A stretch of DNA of 64,000 nt from Aquiflexum sp. TKW24L. Its GTDB lineage: Bacteria > Bacteroidota > Bacteroidia > Cytophagales > Cyclobacteriaceae. The notes beneath the pieces are model-generated. The model was not told where the DNA came from, made no database searches, and saw only the letters and a list, made by a program, of their open reading frames with translations. The position numbers and the translations under genes are program-made. The stretch spans positions 45,614 to 109,613 of the forward strand of contig NZ_JAMFLG010000015.1 of NCBI RefSeq assembly GCF_023502205.1, given 5' to 3'. This document shows, piece after piece, positions 50,069-60,226 of the stretch (positions within the stretch are counted from its first letter, which is position 1; each line of letters opens with the position of its first letter).

Positions 50069-52654
50069 TTACTTCACATCTTCCAAGGTATTGCTGATGA
50101 CCAATTTCAAGTGGTCTTTGTGTGCCTTTGAAGAGATGTTACCGGAGGAATTGTTCACTTTGGTTTTGACATAATTCAGATTATACAATGCGGCTGATTT
50201 GGCAAAGTTATTATACCTGTTGCTTTGAGGTCCGGTCAGCATCCCTTTCAGGGTGTTGACATATTCTATCTGCAGGTTTTGTCTGAAAGTGTTGACATTG
50301 CCATTGATGTCCGCATCGAAGATTGCCTTGGTCAAGTCATTCATGTAAGTGGCCATGTTGTATTCATTGCCATACAATTCTGAATCCACCATTCTCTGCA
50401 AAGTATTGGGATGGGTCATGTGGGCCAAGACACTTCTTTGGGAATTCAAAACCTGTTGGTGGATTTTTGGATCTTCCGGTCCGCCAAAGAAATTGAAGCC
50501 TCTTCTTTGTCTTGCAAGGTGGTTGATCAAATCTTCAGGAATCTGATAGGCATTTGGAGCCAACATGTACTTGCTGATCGCATCCAAGGCTCTTTTCTGA
50601 TCCTTAACGCTTACAGGAGTGAAAGGCTGCGTGCCTCCATCCTGTCCCGCCATGGCACGGTCCACATAGACACCACCAACATATCGTGACATCACGCCGC
50701 CTGCAGTTGTATATGTACCCATAAGGACGCTGTATGCCTGAGTCAGTTCTTGGTACGATTGGCCTTCGGCGGAATATTTTTCTTTGATACCTTCCATGAG
50801 TTTTTTGGAAGTTTCCATCATGTGGATGGAATATCCAATCTGATCATTGGAAAGATCCCCGATCATGACTCTTGGATCGATGGCTTTGCCCGGAGCCCTC
50901 ATATCATCTGCATCATTTCCAAAAATAAGTTCAGGCCTAGTGGAAAGTGCCAAAATCGCGTCCAACTCCCCTTGGGATTTGACAGGAGTATATCCTGCCT
51001 GTATCGCCCACACATCATAAGGACCGACAGTGGTAGAGAAATAATGACCTTGCGTGCTTTTGTCAGGAGAAATATTGATAGCCAAGTAATCCATCACAGA
51101 ACCTGCTAGTGCTTTTCCTTCAATCACATTTTTATCAGCCAATTCTTTTGGAGAAAATAGCTGGGAAGCTTTCATGTTGTGGCTCAAACCAAGGGTATGC
51201 CCCACTTCGTGCATGAGCAATTCAGCCATGGCTTCTTTTTTCATTCCTTCCATTTCAAGGTCAGATGCACCGTGGGCTCTTAGAAAAGCCTGACCAAACA
51301 TCATGTTGTTTTGAAGATGTGCGCCTACAAAACAGAAATGAGGCTGATTGCCATGGGAAGATTGATTTTCCAAAGCCGCTTCATCACCAAAAAGTTTGTC
51401 ATACACCACCCTGTTGGTATGGTATACAAACTCCAACATGATGTCTGCTCCTAAAATCTGCCCTGTTCGGGGATTGACGAAACTTGGTCCATAACCACCA
51501 AAGGGAGGGTTTGGAGAGCTTGTCCATCTCAATACATTGTAGCGGATATCTCCGGCATCCCAATCTGCATCATCAGGTTGGATTTTGACCTGAACAGCAT
51601 TTTTAAATCCGGCTTTCTCAAAGGCTTTGTTCCATTCCAAGACTGCATCCATGATGGTTCCTCTCCATTCTGTAGGGGTAGAGTTTTCGATCCAAAATAC
51701 AATTGGGTCTACAGGTTCAGAAATAGCTGCATCGGGATCTTTCTTTCTCAAATCCCATCTGTGAACCAAATCCCGGAAGGGAGTTGCGCTGGCAGTGGTC
51801 ATGTCGGTCACTTCAGTCGCGAAAAATCCGACTCTCGGATCATCAAATCTTGGTTCATAGCCATTGTCCGGCAACTCGATCAAGCTATGGAAAACCTTGA
51901 TGCTGACATTTCTTCCGTCAGTTACGGCAGAAGATCCACCGTTCAGAACTGAAGGGTTGTTGTACACATATTCTACTGCGAGGTCTGTGTTTTTCTCATA
52001 ACTTCTGATGGCGAGTACTTTTGTTTTCTCACTGTCAAGGTTGCCTAACCTGAATGCCATTGGAGATTCGCCCGGGAAAGGTGGGTTTTTGATCTGTGAA
52101 AATGTTTCTTTCAAAAACAGGTTGTCTGCTTTGATAAGAATTGATCCTTTATCCGTGTCTTCAGCTTCGATTTTAGCACTTGCCATGATTGCTTGGCTGA
52201 TGTTGGCATCGGCTGATCTGCTCAGGGGATTTTCAGGATCGAAATAATGCGACACATTTTGTTTCACAAATTCAACTCTGTTGAAATACCTGACGATCTT
52301 AAAGATGTTGTTTTCTCCATAAGCACCTCTAAAAGTTCCGGCATCAGTGACACCATCTCCAATCTGGGCAAAATAGATAAACTCTTTGCCCAACTGCTCT
52401 TTGCTGACTTCCATTCTCAGTTCTCCGCTGACGGTATCCTGATAGAAAGTGAATAGGCCTTCAAACTTGGTGTTGCCTTTGGTCAGGTCAGCGATGGTTT
52501 TTTTCTCAGGTTTTTTTTCCGGAGCAGGAGCTGTGACTGCAGGCGCATCGGATTTCTTTTTCTTTTTTTGTGCCAAAGCCTCATTCATAGGCATGGCCAC
52601 AGCCACCATCACCATCGTCATGGCGAGGAGTAAATTTCTTTTCAGTTTAAACAT
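50069..52654 (-). CDS. Secreted zinc metalloprotease of the DUF5117/DUF4953 type
   Basis: 861 residues from MFKLKRNLLLAMTM, a signal peptide; the frame is open 23 codons upstream. An N-terminal Lys/Pro-rich linker (AQKKKKKSDAPA) is followed by the DUF5118/DUF5117 domains (to about 430) and the DUF4953 zincin with HEVGHTLGLSHNM near 505-517 of the chain, giving three His ligands and the catalytic Glu. These proteins are common in Bacteroidota as exported proteases. It lies downstream of the BNR and S9 genes on the same strand, each with its own terminator. Confidence 0.9.
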   Translation of the reverse strand: MFKLKRNLLLAMTMVMVAVAMPMNEALAQKKKKKSDAPAVTAPAPEKKPEKKTIADLTKGNTKFEGLFTFYQDTVSGELRMEVSKEQLGKEFIYFAQIGDGVTDAGTFRGAYGENNIFKIVRYFNRVEFVKQNVSHYFDPENPLSRSADANISQAIMASAKIEAEDTDKGSILIKADNLFLKETFSQIKNPPFPGESPMAFRLGNLDSEKTKVLAIRSYEKNTDLAVEYVYNNPSVLNGGSSAVTDGRNVSIKVFHSLIELPDNGYEPRFDDPRVGFFATEVTDMTTASATPFRDLVHRWDLRKKDPDAAISEPVDPIVFWIENSTPTEWRGTIMDAVLEWNKAFEKAGFKNAVQVKIQPDDADWDAGDIRYNVLRWTSSPNPPFGGYGPSFVNPRTGQILGADIMLEFVYHTNRVVYDKLFGDEAALENQSSHGNQPHFCFVGAHLQNNMMFGQAFLRAHGASDLEMEGMKKEAMAELLMHEVGHTLGLSHNMKASQLFSPKELADKNVIEGKALAGSVMDYLAINISPDKSTQGHYFSTTVGPYDVWAIQAGYTPVKSQGELDAILALSTRPELIFGNDADDMRAPGKAIDPRVMIGDLSNDQIGYSIHMMETSKKLMEGIKEKYSAEGQSYQELTQAYSVLMGTYTTAGGVMSRYVGGVYVDRAMAGQDGGTQPFTPVSVKDQKRALDAISKYMLAPNAYQIPEDLINHLARQRRGFNFFGGPEDPKIHQQVLNSQRSVLAHMTHPNTLQRMVDSELYGNEYNMATYMNDLTKAIFDADINGNVNTFRQNLQIEYVNTLKGMLTGPQSNRYNNFAKSAALYNLNYVKTKVNNSSGNISSKAHKDHLKLVISNTLEDVK

Positions 52655-52785
52655 AGAGTTCTCAATAATTAGGTGGTAGAAATAGTTATTTGGGACTGGA
52701 AAATAATGGGTGGTAATGTACAAATTCTTTTGAAGTCCTTAAAATCTCAAAATGTTTCAGGGAAAAGTTAAGAATAATTAACAAA

Positions 52786-52818
52786 AAAATCCCTGCCGAA
52801 GAACTCAGCAGGGATTTT
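52786..52818 (-). terminator. Terminator of the BNR-repeat protein gene
   Basis: AAAATCCCTGC and GCAGGGATTTT form a perfect 11-base stem across 11 bases; about 175 bases past the BNR gene stop on the minus strand. Confidence 0.75.
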
Positions 52819-52991
52819 AGATTTGAATTCCAATCTCAATTTTTATTTAAAAATGCGCAATCATGCTAATAAAAATGATCAAACAGTTAAATCATGACAA
52901 GAGACCGAAATGTCCGGAACATCCTACTTCCGACTTCCGTCCTCCATGCAAAGAAATATTGGGTTCCCGGCAAAGAAACGCTTAACCATCT

Positions 52992-55900
52992 CTATTTCTT
53001 CTCTATTTCTGCTTTCAATTCCTCGATATTCAGAACTTTGGAAATCTGGGTTTTTTCAATTTCCTTGAATTTTGTCAATTGGATATTGATCAGGTTAGTG
53101 ATTTCGGTCCGCACTTCTTCGGCGCCATCGGTCGGTCGGTAATCTCCCGTTCCGGCCACAGAATTCAAATGTGCCAACTTATTGTTCAACCTGATCGGGA
53201 AGTTCAGTGGATCTTGTCCGCTTTGGTTTTGGGTTTGGTACAATTCTTTTTCTATGTCCGTAATACCCTGGATGATGGGATCAATCCTTCTTTTCTTTTT
53301 GGGATCTTTTTCCACCAAAGCATTGAGCTCGTCTCTGTATTTTCTGATGATGATAATGGTTTCATGGGTTTCGGTCAGCTTGTCCCTGACATTCAGAAGG
53401 AAATCATATTGTGCCAAAAGGTCCTCCTGCGTGGATTCATACCTCGGGTCCGCCAAAACCTTGAATGTATGTTCCTCAGCCTTGCCATCCACTATCAATC
53501 TGACGATATAGTCTCCAGGAACAACCTTTGGGCCACGAAGCGGGCCTGACCACATGATCATTCCCTCAAAACTTTTGGCATCAGGGATACGCAGATTCCA
53601 ATTGATTTCATTCGAACCGGTTTTGTACTTCAAAGTATCTTTTTCAATTCCCTTGGAAGAATATTCCTTGAGTAGTTTCCTTTTGCTGTCATAAAACTCC
53701 ACCCGAACTTCCTCTTTGGGTTCGTCCTTGAGGTGATAATAGACCAATACGCCCCCGGGCCTGTTGGTGCCTTCTGTTTTTGATTCGCGTTTTACCCCGT
53801 CCATCCTGTATGAATCCTGCGGCTTGAACAAGTGAGATGGCTTCGCACCAATTTCATTTGACATTTGATGCAGGACAGTCAGGTCATCGACAATCCAAAA
53901 ACTCCTGCCTTGGGTGGCGGCGATCAAATTATTATCCTTGATGGTCAAATCTGTGATGGGCACGATGGGCAGGTTGAGCTGAAAAGGTTTCCAATCCGCA
54001 CCGTCATTGAAAGAGATGTACATTCCGGTCTCTGTGCCGGCATATAGAATGCCTTTTTTGGAGGGATCAGCCCTAATGACCCTGGTGAAATGCTGTCCGT
54101 CAATACCATTGGTAATTTTGGTCCAGGATTTACCGTAATCAGAGGTCTTGTACAAGTAAGGTGCAAAATCACCGTTTTTATAGCCTGTTGCTGCAAAGTA
54201 TAATCCACCTTCCTCAAAAGGATGTCCCTCGGTGCTGTTGATTTGGATCCATTCAGGAAGGCCTTTTGGAGTTACATTTTCCCAAGTCTTTCCGTTGTCC
54301 TTGGACACATGGACCAATCCATCATCAGATCCTGCCCAAAGCACTCCTTTTTTCAGGGGTGATTCGGACGCCGTAAAAATGGTGCTGTAGTATTCCACTG
54401 AGGTATTGTCCTTGGTAATCGGACCGCCGGAGGGGCCTAATTTTTCTTTTGCATTTCTCGTCAAATCCGGGCTGAAAGTCTCCCAAGATTGTCCGCCATC
54501 TGTTGACCTGTGAAATTGATTAGAAGTCGTGTAAAGGACTTTCGGGTCATGAAGGGAAAAGAAAATAGGAAAATTCCATTGGAAGCGGTACTTCATATCT
54601 TCCGCACCATGCCCCATAGGATTGTTTGGGTATACATTGACCGTTCTGGAGGTTTTTGTTCTATGATTTTCTCTAGTCAAATAACCTCCATACGATCCAC
54701 CATACACGATGTCGCTGTCATTCGGATCAGGTGCTATCCACCCACTTTCTCCACCCGCTGTAGGTTCCCAGTCATCTTCAGTAATCCCTCTTCCATCATT
54801 TCGGTGACTGATGCGCAGTGTTGAATTATCCTGCTGCGCACCGTAGATTCTGTATGGGAAATGATTATCCGTAGTTACCCTGTAAAATTGGGAAGTCGGC
54901 TGATTCATATAAGTCGTCCAAGAAGCTCCACCATCGAAAGAAACCTGGGCACCGCCATCATCAGCGATGATCATCCTTTGGTTATCTTTTGGATCAATCC
55001 ACAGGTCATGATGGTCCCCGTGAGGTGCATCATAATTTTTGAATGTCTTGCCTCCGTCGGTAGATTTATGGTAATCGACATTCAGGACATACACTGTACT
55101 GTCACTTTGCGTATCGGCATAAAGTCTGGTGTAGTACCAGGCTCTTTGTCTGAGATTTCTGTCTTCATTGGTCTTTTCCCAAGTCGTCCCGCCATCATCT
55201 GACCTGAACAATCCGCCTTTTAGGTTTTCGACCATGGCCCAGATCCGGTTTGAGTTGACCGGTGAAATGGTGACTCCGATGATTCCCAATGTACCTTCAG
55301 GCAATCCTTTGTTGGTAGAAATTTCGGTCCAATTTTCACCGCCATCTGTACTCTTAAACATTTTGGATCCGGGACCACCACTCTCTAAGCTATAGGGTGT
55401 TCTTTTCAATTCCCAAGTGGTAGCAAACATGATATCCGGATTTTTTGGATCCATCACCAAATCCACGGCTCCTGACGTAGGATTTACAAAAAGTTTTCTG
55501 TTCCAGGTTTTCCCTCCGTCAATAGATTTGTACACCCCTCTTATCTCTGTTGGTTTGAATATGTCACCCATCACAGCCGCAAGGACAATATCCGGATTGG
55601 TAGGATGGATTCTGATTCGAGATACAAAGCGGGATTCTTCCATTCCCAGACTTGCCCAAGTCTTTCCGGCGTCGGCACTTTTCCAAAAGCCATAACCATA
55701 GGAAACATTGCCCCTGACGGTCTTTTCTCCACCACCGACATAGATGATATTGGGATCAGAATCTGCCACAGCAACTGCCCCAATAGAACCGCCGAAATAC
55801 CCGTCGGAAATATTTCCCCAGGTTTTTCCTCCGTCGGTGGTTTTCCATACCCCACCACCTGTAGCGCCAAAGTAAAAGGTATTCCTCTCGGAAGCTACTC

Positions 55901-56060
55901 CTGCCACCGTAGCTGATCGTCCGCCACGGTGAGGTCCTAAATTTCGCCATTGAATGGCTTCGTAGATTTTTTCATCATACTGCTGTGATTGGACTTGATG
56001 TCCAAATCCTATCCCAAGTAGGAGGAATACAGATAAAGCAAAATGTAATATTCTTTTCAT
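52992..56060 (-). CDS. Large secreted BNR/Asp-box beta-propeller protein
   Basis: 1022 residues from MKRILHFALSVFLLLG, a signal peptide ending near QVQSQQ; the frame is open 28 codons upstream. Asp-box repeats (pattern Ser-x-Asp-Gly-Gly-x-Thr-Trp) recur through residues 50-730: TTDGGKTWGNIS, SADAGKTWASLG, SIDGGKTWNRK, SDDGGTTWEKT, SFDGGASWTTY, SKDNGKTWENV. This makes two propellers, as in sortilin/Vps10-type or sialidase-like proteins; I see no catalytic sialidase signature. The C-terminal 250 residues form a helical, Lys-rich region. It starts 96 bases after the S9 peptidase stop. Often annotated as glycosyl hydrolase without evidence. Confidence 0.85.
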   Translation of the reverse strand: MKRILHFALSVFLLLGIGFGHQVQSQQYDEKIYEAIQWRNLGPHRGGRSATVAGVASERNTFYFGATGGGVWKTTDGGKTWGNISDGYFGGSIGAVAVADSDPNIIYVGGGEKTVRGNVSYGYGFWKSADAGKTWASLGMEESRFVSRIRIHPTNPDIVLAAVMGDIFKPTEIRGVYKSIDGGKTWNRKLFVNPTSGAVDLVMDPKNPDIMFATTWELKRTPYSLESGGPGSKMFKSTDGGENWTEISTNKGLPEGTLGIIGVTISPVNSNRIWAMVENLKGGLFRSDDGGTTWEKTNEDRNLRQRAWYYTRLYADTQSDSTVYVLNVDYHKSTDGGKTFKNYDAPHGDHHDLWIDPKDNQRMIIADDGGAQVSFDGGASWTTYMNQPTSQFYRVTTDNHFPYRIYGAQQDNSTLRISHRNDGRGITEDDWEPTAGGESGWIAPDPNDSDIVYGGSYGGYLTRENHRTKTSRTVNVYPNNPMGHGAEDMKYRFQWNFPIFFSLHDPKVLYTTSNQFHRSTDGGQSWETFSPDLTRNAKEKLGPSGGPITKDNTSVEYYSTIFTASESPLKKGVLWAGSDDGLVHVSKDNGKTWENVTPKGLPEWIQINSTEGHPFEEGGLYFAATGYKNGDFAPYLYKTSDYGKSWTKITNGIDGQHFTRVIRADPSKKGILYAGTETGMYISFNDGADWKPFQLNLPIVPITDLTIKDNNLIAATQGRSFWIVDDLTVLHQMSNEIGAKPSHLFKPQDSYRMDGVKRESKTEGTNRPGGVLVYYHLKDEPKEEVRVEFYDSKRKLLKEYSSKGIEKDTLKYKTGSNEINWNLRIPDAKSFEGMIMWSGPLRGPKVVPGDYIVRLIVDGKAEEHTFKVLADPRYESTQEDLLAQYDFLLNVRDKLTETHETIIIIRKYRDELNALVEKDPKKKRRIDPIIQGITDIEKELYQTQNQSGQDPLNFPIRLNNKLAHLNSVAGTGDYRPTDGAEEVRTEITNLINIQLTKFKEIEKTQISKVLNIEELKAEIEKK

Positions 56061-56155
56061 ATTGATATAATGGTTGTCATTGGAAATATAAGATTGAATA
56101 AAGGTGACAGAATTTTGGCATGCATATTCATAAGGAAGTCTCAATTTGTTCCTTG

Positions 56156-58882
56156 TTATTTTACCTTATCATAAAGTTTATTTAAATGGGGAACTCCATT
56201 TTCCATCCATTCCGGTGCAGGCAAATTCATCAGGTAATGATCAAAATAAGCTTTCATTCTCACCTGAAAGTCCTTTTGATTGGCTTCATTAGAAAGATGG
56301 TGACCTTCATTGGGATATGAAAGAAATATCACCTCTTTCCCCATTCTTCTTGCTGCATTATAAAGTTCCAAGCCTTGTCCCCAATCCACAGCTCCATCTT
56401 TTGTACCATGCAAGATCAAAAAAGGAGTTTTGATATTGGGAATATGGCGCATAGGATTTTCCCGGTTATAATCTTCCCTATGTGTCCAAGGCGTAACTCC
56501 CCGACCCATTCTTACCTGACCTATTTCCATAATCCCATGATGAACCGTCCCCGAACTTCCATATATGTTATTATAGAAGCTTTCAAGATTGGTCGGCGGA
56601 GCACCTGTGACGATACACTTGAACATGTCAGTTTGGGTAAGAATAAAAGAAGTCTGGTAACCACCCCAACTATGTCCCTGAAGACCTATATTGTTTTTGT
56701 CAGCATAACCCAATTCAATTAATTTTTTGGCGGCTGAAGTTACTGCATCCAAGGAACTTGTTCCGGGTTTACCCTCTTCAAATATAATATCAGGCATGAA
56801 AACCATATAACCATTGCTTGCATACGTAGAAAAATGAGGTCTGTCATCATATACAGGCATGGAATAAGCATGGTGACGGTCAGACATTTTTTCATAAAAA
56901 TACATAATGGTAGGATACTGTTGCCCTTCGATATAACCCGCAGGCATTGTCAGCGTCCCTTGCAAACGTTGACCTTTACTATTGGTGAAATCAACCAATT
57001 TTCTACGACCCCAAGCATACTCTCCTTGTTGGGGATTTGCGTCAGTGATTTTTTGGATATTTCCAAATTTTGAATCTGAGGTGAAAAAGTCAGGAAACTC
57101 TTCGAAGGTTTGTTTGGTGAAATACAATTTTTCAGCCTTTTCCGGCTTTTGCAATGAACCTATCATCGCATCTACATAGAAAAGAGGTGCCGGATTTCCG
57201 CCCAATTTAAGTTCGTAATAGCCATTTTTCTTGGTCCATTCCCCGTAGGCTTCCAATAATATTGGTTTTTTGGTATCTATCCAGTCTTCTTCTTTATCCA
57301 ATTTAAAGTGCCTGAACCTGATTTCCTCTTTGTCACCTATCTTGGTAATATTTTCAGCTTTGCTTCCGTCCAAGGCCAACATCCAAAGGTCAAATTTATG
57401 GTTCAAAATGACATTCTTCCCGTCTTTTGTCCAACCTGCAACTCCATAAGGGGGTTTTTCATGGGGATAAGGATGTTCCAAATCCATGAATTTTATATTG
57501 GCTTTTGATGAAACATTAATCTTGGTGTTGGTTTCAAGATTGTAAGCAATAATTGAGGTATCTTTTTGGTACAGGTAGTATTTCCCGTCCGGAGATTGTT
57601 GCAATGGCCTATTTACCAATTTTTCAACCAAAATACGCTCCCCATTTTTGACATTTACTCTATACATATCTGCCGGCGACACTCCCCAATTGATGTCACT
57701 GATATAGGGTTTTTCGTCTAGTCCTATTTTAAACATATTGTGTCCTGAGGACAAAACTGTTTTTAAACCATCGTCTGAAAGCCTGACAAATTTGTTTTGC
57801 CCAAAAAGATAAATAGAGGAAAATGTTGCGTTCCGGTCTCTGTTTGCACGTACTATTTGCACTGATTGGATATAGCTGTCTTTCCAATGCCATACATCCA
57901 CATTTGGAATGGTGTCTTTATCCGCCTTGAATTTGATTTCTTGCTCCTTGATCCCAAACCAAACTGAACTTCCATCCTGCAAAAAACGCAGATTAGATTT
58001 TTCGCTAATGACAAATTGCTTTGGGAAATCGGGATTTTCAGAATTTAGGGTTTGAATTACCGGCTTGCCATCGATTTCAGAAACTAGAAGCAACTCATTC
58101 ACCTGCTGCTCTAATGAGTCAATTTTTTCTCCTTTCAAAACAGCAAACCGATTGCCCTTGCTTGACCACTCCTTCTTTTTACTTTCTTTATCATCCCAGA
58201 CCAGCCCCAGATAGGATTTTTGATCAGAATCTAGGACGTTAGTAGACATGGTGGTTAAGTTCATTAAATAAATACCGTTTCCTATCTTGTCCTTAGCATC
58301 TACTATGTACGCCAAGTGGGAAGACTTTTTATTCAATGCAAATTCTGAAACATTCCCTATCACAAAAGATTTGCCCTCCGTAGTAATGTAAACCACTAAA
58401 TCTGATCCTTTATGGGACTCTTTATCTCCCTCTTCCTTTTGACGGTGAACCAACCAGTATTTTTCGTCGGATGAAAAATCCATGGAATTGGCAGATTCAA
58501 CCTCAAATGAATCACCTCCAATGAGAGATTGTAAATATGCTTTTTGAAGAATAGGTTTTTTCCCCTTTTTGAGTTTTTCAGTCTCAGCCTTATTGGGTTT
58601 GGTAAAATAGGAGAAGAAATTACTATTTTCTGAAAAACTCGGATTCAATCCAAATGGAATCCGTTTTAGAATTCCATCAGTCAGGGATTTGAGGTGGAGT
58701 GTATCGTCTCCACCGTTAGGTCTCAGTGCATAAGCAAACCACTTACCATCGGAAGAAGGAGTGGCCGTGACAATTCTGGTCCACCTTGCATAATCTTTAA
58801 TTTCCAAAGGTTTGTTTTGGCCAATGGCTTGATTTGAATATATCAAAAACAAAATCAGAATTTGTATCTGGAGAGATTTCAT
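56156..58882 (-). CDS. Secreted S9 family (prolyl oligopeptidase-type) peptidase
   Basis: 908 residues from MKSLQIQILILFLI, a signal peptide ending at AIGQN; the frame is open 13 codons upstream. N-terminal two-thirds is a beta-propeller (SDEKYWLVHRQKEEG, GKYYLYQKDTSIIAY). The C-terminal hydrolase has the nucleophile elbow LQGHSWGGYQTS near 750-761, the Asp in HGTKDGAVDWGQG near 840-850 and the His in YPNEGHHLSNEAN near 868-880. It cleaves oligopeptides and is probably anchored or secreted. Gene order S9, BNR, zincin on one strand suggests shared supply of peptide-digesting enzymes. Confidence 0.9.
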   Translation of the reverse strand: MKSLQIQILILFLIYSNQAIGQNKPLEIKDYARWTRIVTATPSSDGKWFAYALRPNGGDDTLHLKSLTDGILKRIPFGLNPSFSENSNFFSYFTKPNKAETEKLKKGKKPILQKAYLQSLIGGDSFEVESANSMDFSSDEKYWLVHRQKEEGDKESHKGSDLVVYITTEGKSFVIGNVSEFALNKKSSHLAYIVDAKDKIGNGIYLMNLTTMSTNVLDSDQKSYLGLVWDDKESKKKEWSSKGNRFAVLKGEKIDSLEQQVNELLLVSEIDGKPVIQTLNSENPDFPKQFVISEKSNLRFLQDGSSVWFGIKEQEIKFKADKDTIPNVDVWHWKDSYIQSVQIVRANRDRNATFSSIYLFGQNKFVRLSDDGLKTVLSSGHNMFKIGLDEKPYISDINWGVSPADMYRVNVKNGERILVEKLVNRPLQQSPDGKYYLYQKDTSIIAYNLETNTKINVSSKANIKFMDLEHPYPHEKPPYGVAGWTKDGKNVILNHKFDLWMLALDGSKAENITKIGDKEEIRFRHFKLDKEEDWIDTKKPILLEAYGEWTKKNGYYELKLGGNPAPLFYVDAMIGSLQKPEKAEKLYFTKQTFEEFPDFFTSDSKFGNIQKITDANPQQGEYAWGRRKLVDFTNSKGQRLQGTLTMPAGYIEGQQYPTIMYFYEKMSDRHHAYSMPVYDDRPHFSTYASNGYMVFMPDIIFEEGKPGTSSLDAVTSAAKKLIELGYADKNNIGLQGHSWGGYQTSFILTQTDMFKCIVTGAPPTNLESFYNNIYGSSGTVHHGIMEIGQVRMGRGVTPWTHREDYNRENPMRHIPNIKTPFLILHGTKDGAVDWGQGLELYNAARRMGKEVIFLSYPNEGHHLSNEANQKDFQVRMKAYFDHYLMNLPAPEWMENGVPHLNKLYDKVK

Positions 58883-59046
58883 GGATATAATTTTATTGAG
58901 TTCATCAGCTATGAAGTTCAACTGCTGATTTCACAATTAAAAATCTTTTTACATGACAGGCAGTTGAATGGAAAATCAAAAAAAAAGCTAACGGCTACCT
59001 TCCCAATTATTCTAATTCCAAAAATTTACTTAGGGTAGTAAAACAG

Positions 59047-59078
59047 AAAAGGCCTCCCGATGATGGGAGGCCTTTTTT
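59047..59078 (-). terminator. Terminator of rplU-rpmA
   Basis: AAAAGGCCTCCC and GGGAGGCCTTTT form a 12-base stem around GATGAT, 20 bases past the rpmA stop on the minus strand; the flanking T/A runs would allow either direction. Confidence 0.9.
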
Positions 59079-59097
59079 GATTTAATGGAAGTAAATG

Positions 59098-59358
59098 TTA
59101 TGCTTCAGCAGGAACAACAGTGACGTAAGATTTACCGTCAAATTTCCTTTTGAATGCTACTTTTCCCGGTACAAGCGCAAACAAAGTATGGTCTTTACCA
59201 ATACCTACGTTTTCACCTGGATGATGCTTTGTACCTCTTTGTCTGATGATGATGTTTCCAGCGATTACTGCCTCTCCACCAAATTTCTTCACACCAAGTC
59301 TTTTGCTGTGTGATTCTCTACCATTTCTGGAACTACCGACGCCTTTCTTGTGAGCCAT
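59098..59358 (-). CDS. rpmA: 50S ribosomal protein L27
   Basis: 86 residues, usual size. The start [19 protein letters not shown] and the [13 protein letters not shown] and [18 protein letters not shown] strings are diagnostic. The N-terminal arm reaches the peptidyl-transferase centre. There is no N-terminal extension needing cleavage. Follows rplU by 32 bases on the same mRNA. Confidence 0.96.
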   Translation of the reverse strand: MAHKKGVGSSRNGRESHSKRLGVKKFGGEAVIAGNIIIRQRGTKHHPGENVGIGKDHTLFALVPGKVAFKRKFDGKSYVTVVPAEA

Positions 59359-59390
59359 GATTTTATACGTTTAGGACTTCTTGCGAAATC

Positions 59391-59702
59391 TTATAATGAA
59401 ATGCTTTCAATCAATACTTTTGTAAAGTCTTGTCTATGACCATTTTTCTTCTTGTAACCTTTTCTCCTCTTCTTTTTGAAGACGATTACTTTGTTACCTT
59501 TTACATGATCAAGAATTTTTCCTGATACCATGGCCCCTGCAATGGTGGGTGCCCCAATTGATACGATACCATCAGCCTCAGCCAATAATACCTGATCAAA
59601 TTCCACGGAAGCGCCAGCCTCGCCCTGCAACAATGGTGCATAAACGTGCTGATCTTTAGTTACTTTGAACTGCTTTCCTGCGATGTTGACAATTGCGTAC
59701 AT
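59391..59702 (-). CDS. rplU: 50S ribosomal protein L21
   Basis: 103 residues with MYAIVNIAGKQFKVTKDQ at the start and the basic KGNKVIVFKKKRRKGYKKK stretch near 70-89, typical of L21. First gene of rplU-rpmA. A promoter box lies 35 bases upstream (59737-59744). Confidence 0.96.
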   Translation of the reverse strand: MYAIVNIAGKQFKVTKDQHVYAPLLQGEAGASVEFDQVLLAEADGIVSIGAPTIAGAMVSGKILDHVKGNKVIVFKKKRRKGYKKKNGHRQDFTKVLIESISL

Positions 59703-60226
59703 AAATTGATTTTAATTGCTTTAGGAAATCGAGGTGCAAATATAAAAATTCTTTCATTAAGAAAAAAGTATGCCCAAGAATTCCTCATTATTCTTGCTTA
59801 GACAGTTTGAGATGTAGTCTCGATTTCAAAATATATACGCTTTTACTTTTTATTTCAGACATATTATTCGGGTATATTATAATATTTTGACTTTTGTTCA
59901 AAAATCTTCTTAAAAATAGGTCGAATAAAAAATTTTGGCCATGCTAAAAAAAGTTTTGGTGGCCTATACGGCGATAATTGATTAAAGTTAATATTTATAT
60001 TATTGTATATAATACATTGATTAAATGCATATTATATATTTATTGACTTTTATTCAAAAAACGAAAGAATTAGACTCGATAAGGGTTTTATTTTTGGAAT
60101 TTGTTCATCATATTTGTTGGAGGCTGTTCCAAAGAAACGGCCTTTTCTTTCCAGCACGAATTAGAAAAAATAATATAGCCTTCTCCTTTCAAAAACAGAA
60201 GACTAACCTCAAAAAATTTAAGAGTA
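59703..60226. other. Divergent intergenic region, rplU to nrdB
   Basis: 524 bases, AT-rich. It holds the rplU box and two AT-rich imperfect palindromes near 60001-60016 (TATTGTATATAATACA) and 60027-60042 spaced about 26 bases apart, a possible regulatory pair for nrdB. I see no gene; the frame at 60025-60240 is not convincing. A TATTTTTG sequence (60089-60096) could be an nrdB minus-7 box. Confidence 0.5.
59737..59744 (-). promoter_or_regulatory. rplU promoter box
   Basis: On the minus strand TATATTTG is an exact TAnnTTTG minus-7 element, followed by CACC. I see no good minus-33 TTTG. Confidence 0.6.

Noticed and set aside
52992..56060. Sialidase or glycosyl hydrolase
   Set aside because: Asp-box repeats alone do not show catalysis; the Arg triad and other sialidase residues are not evident.
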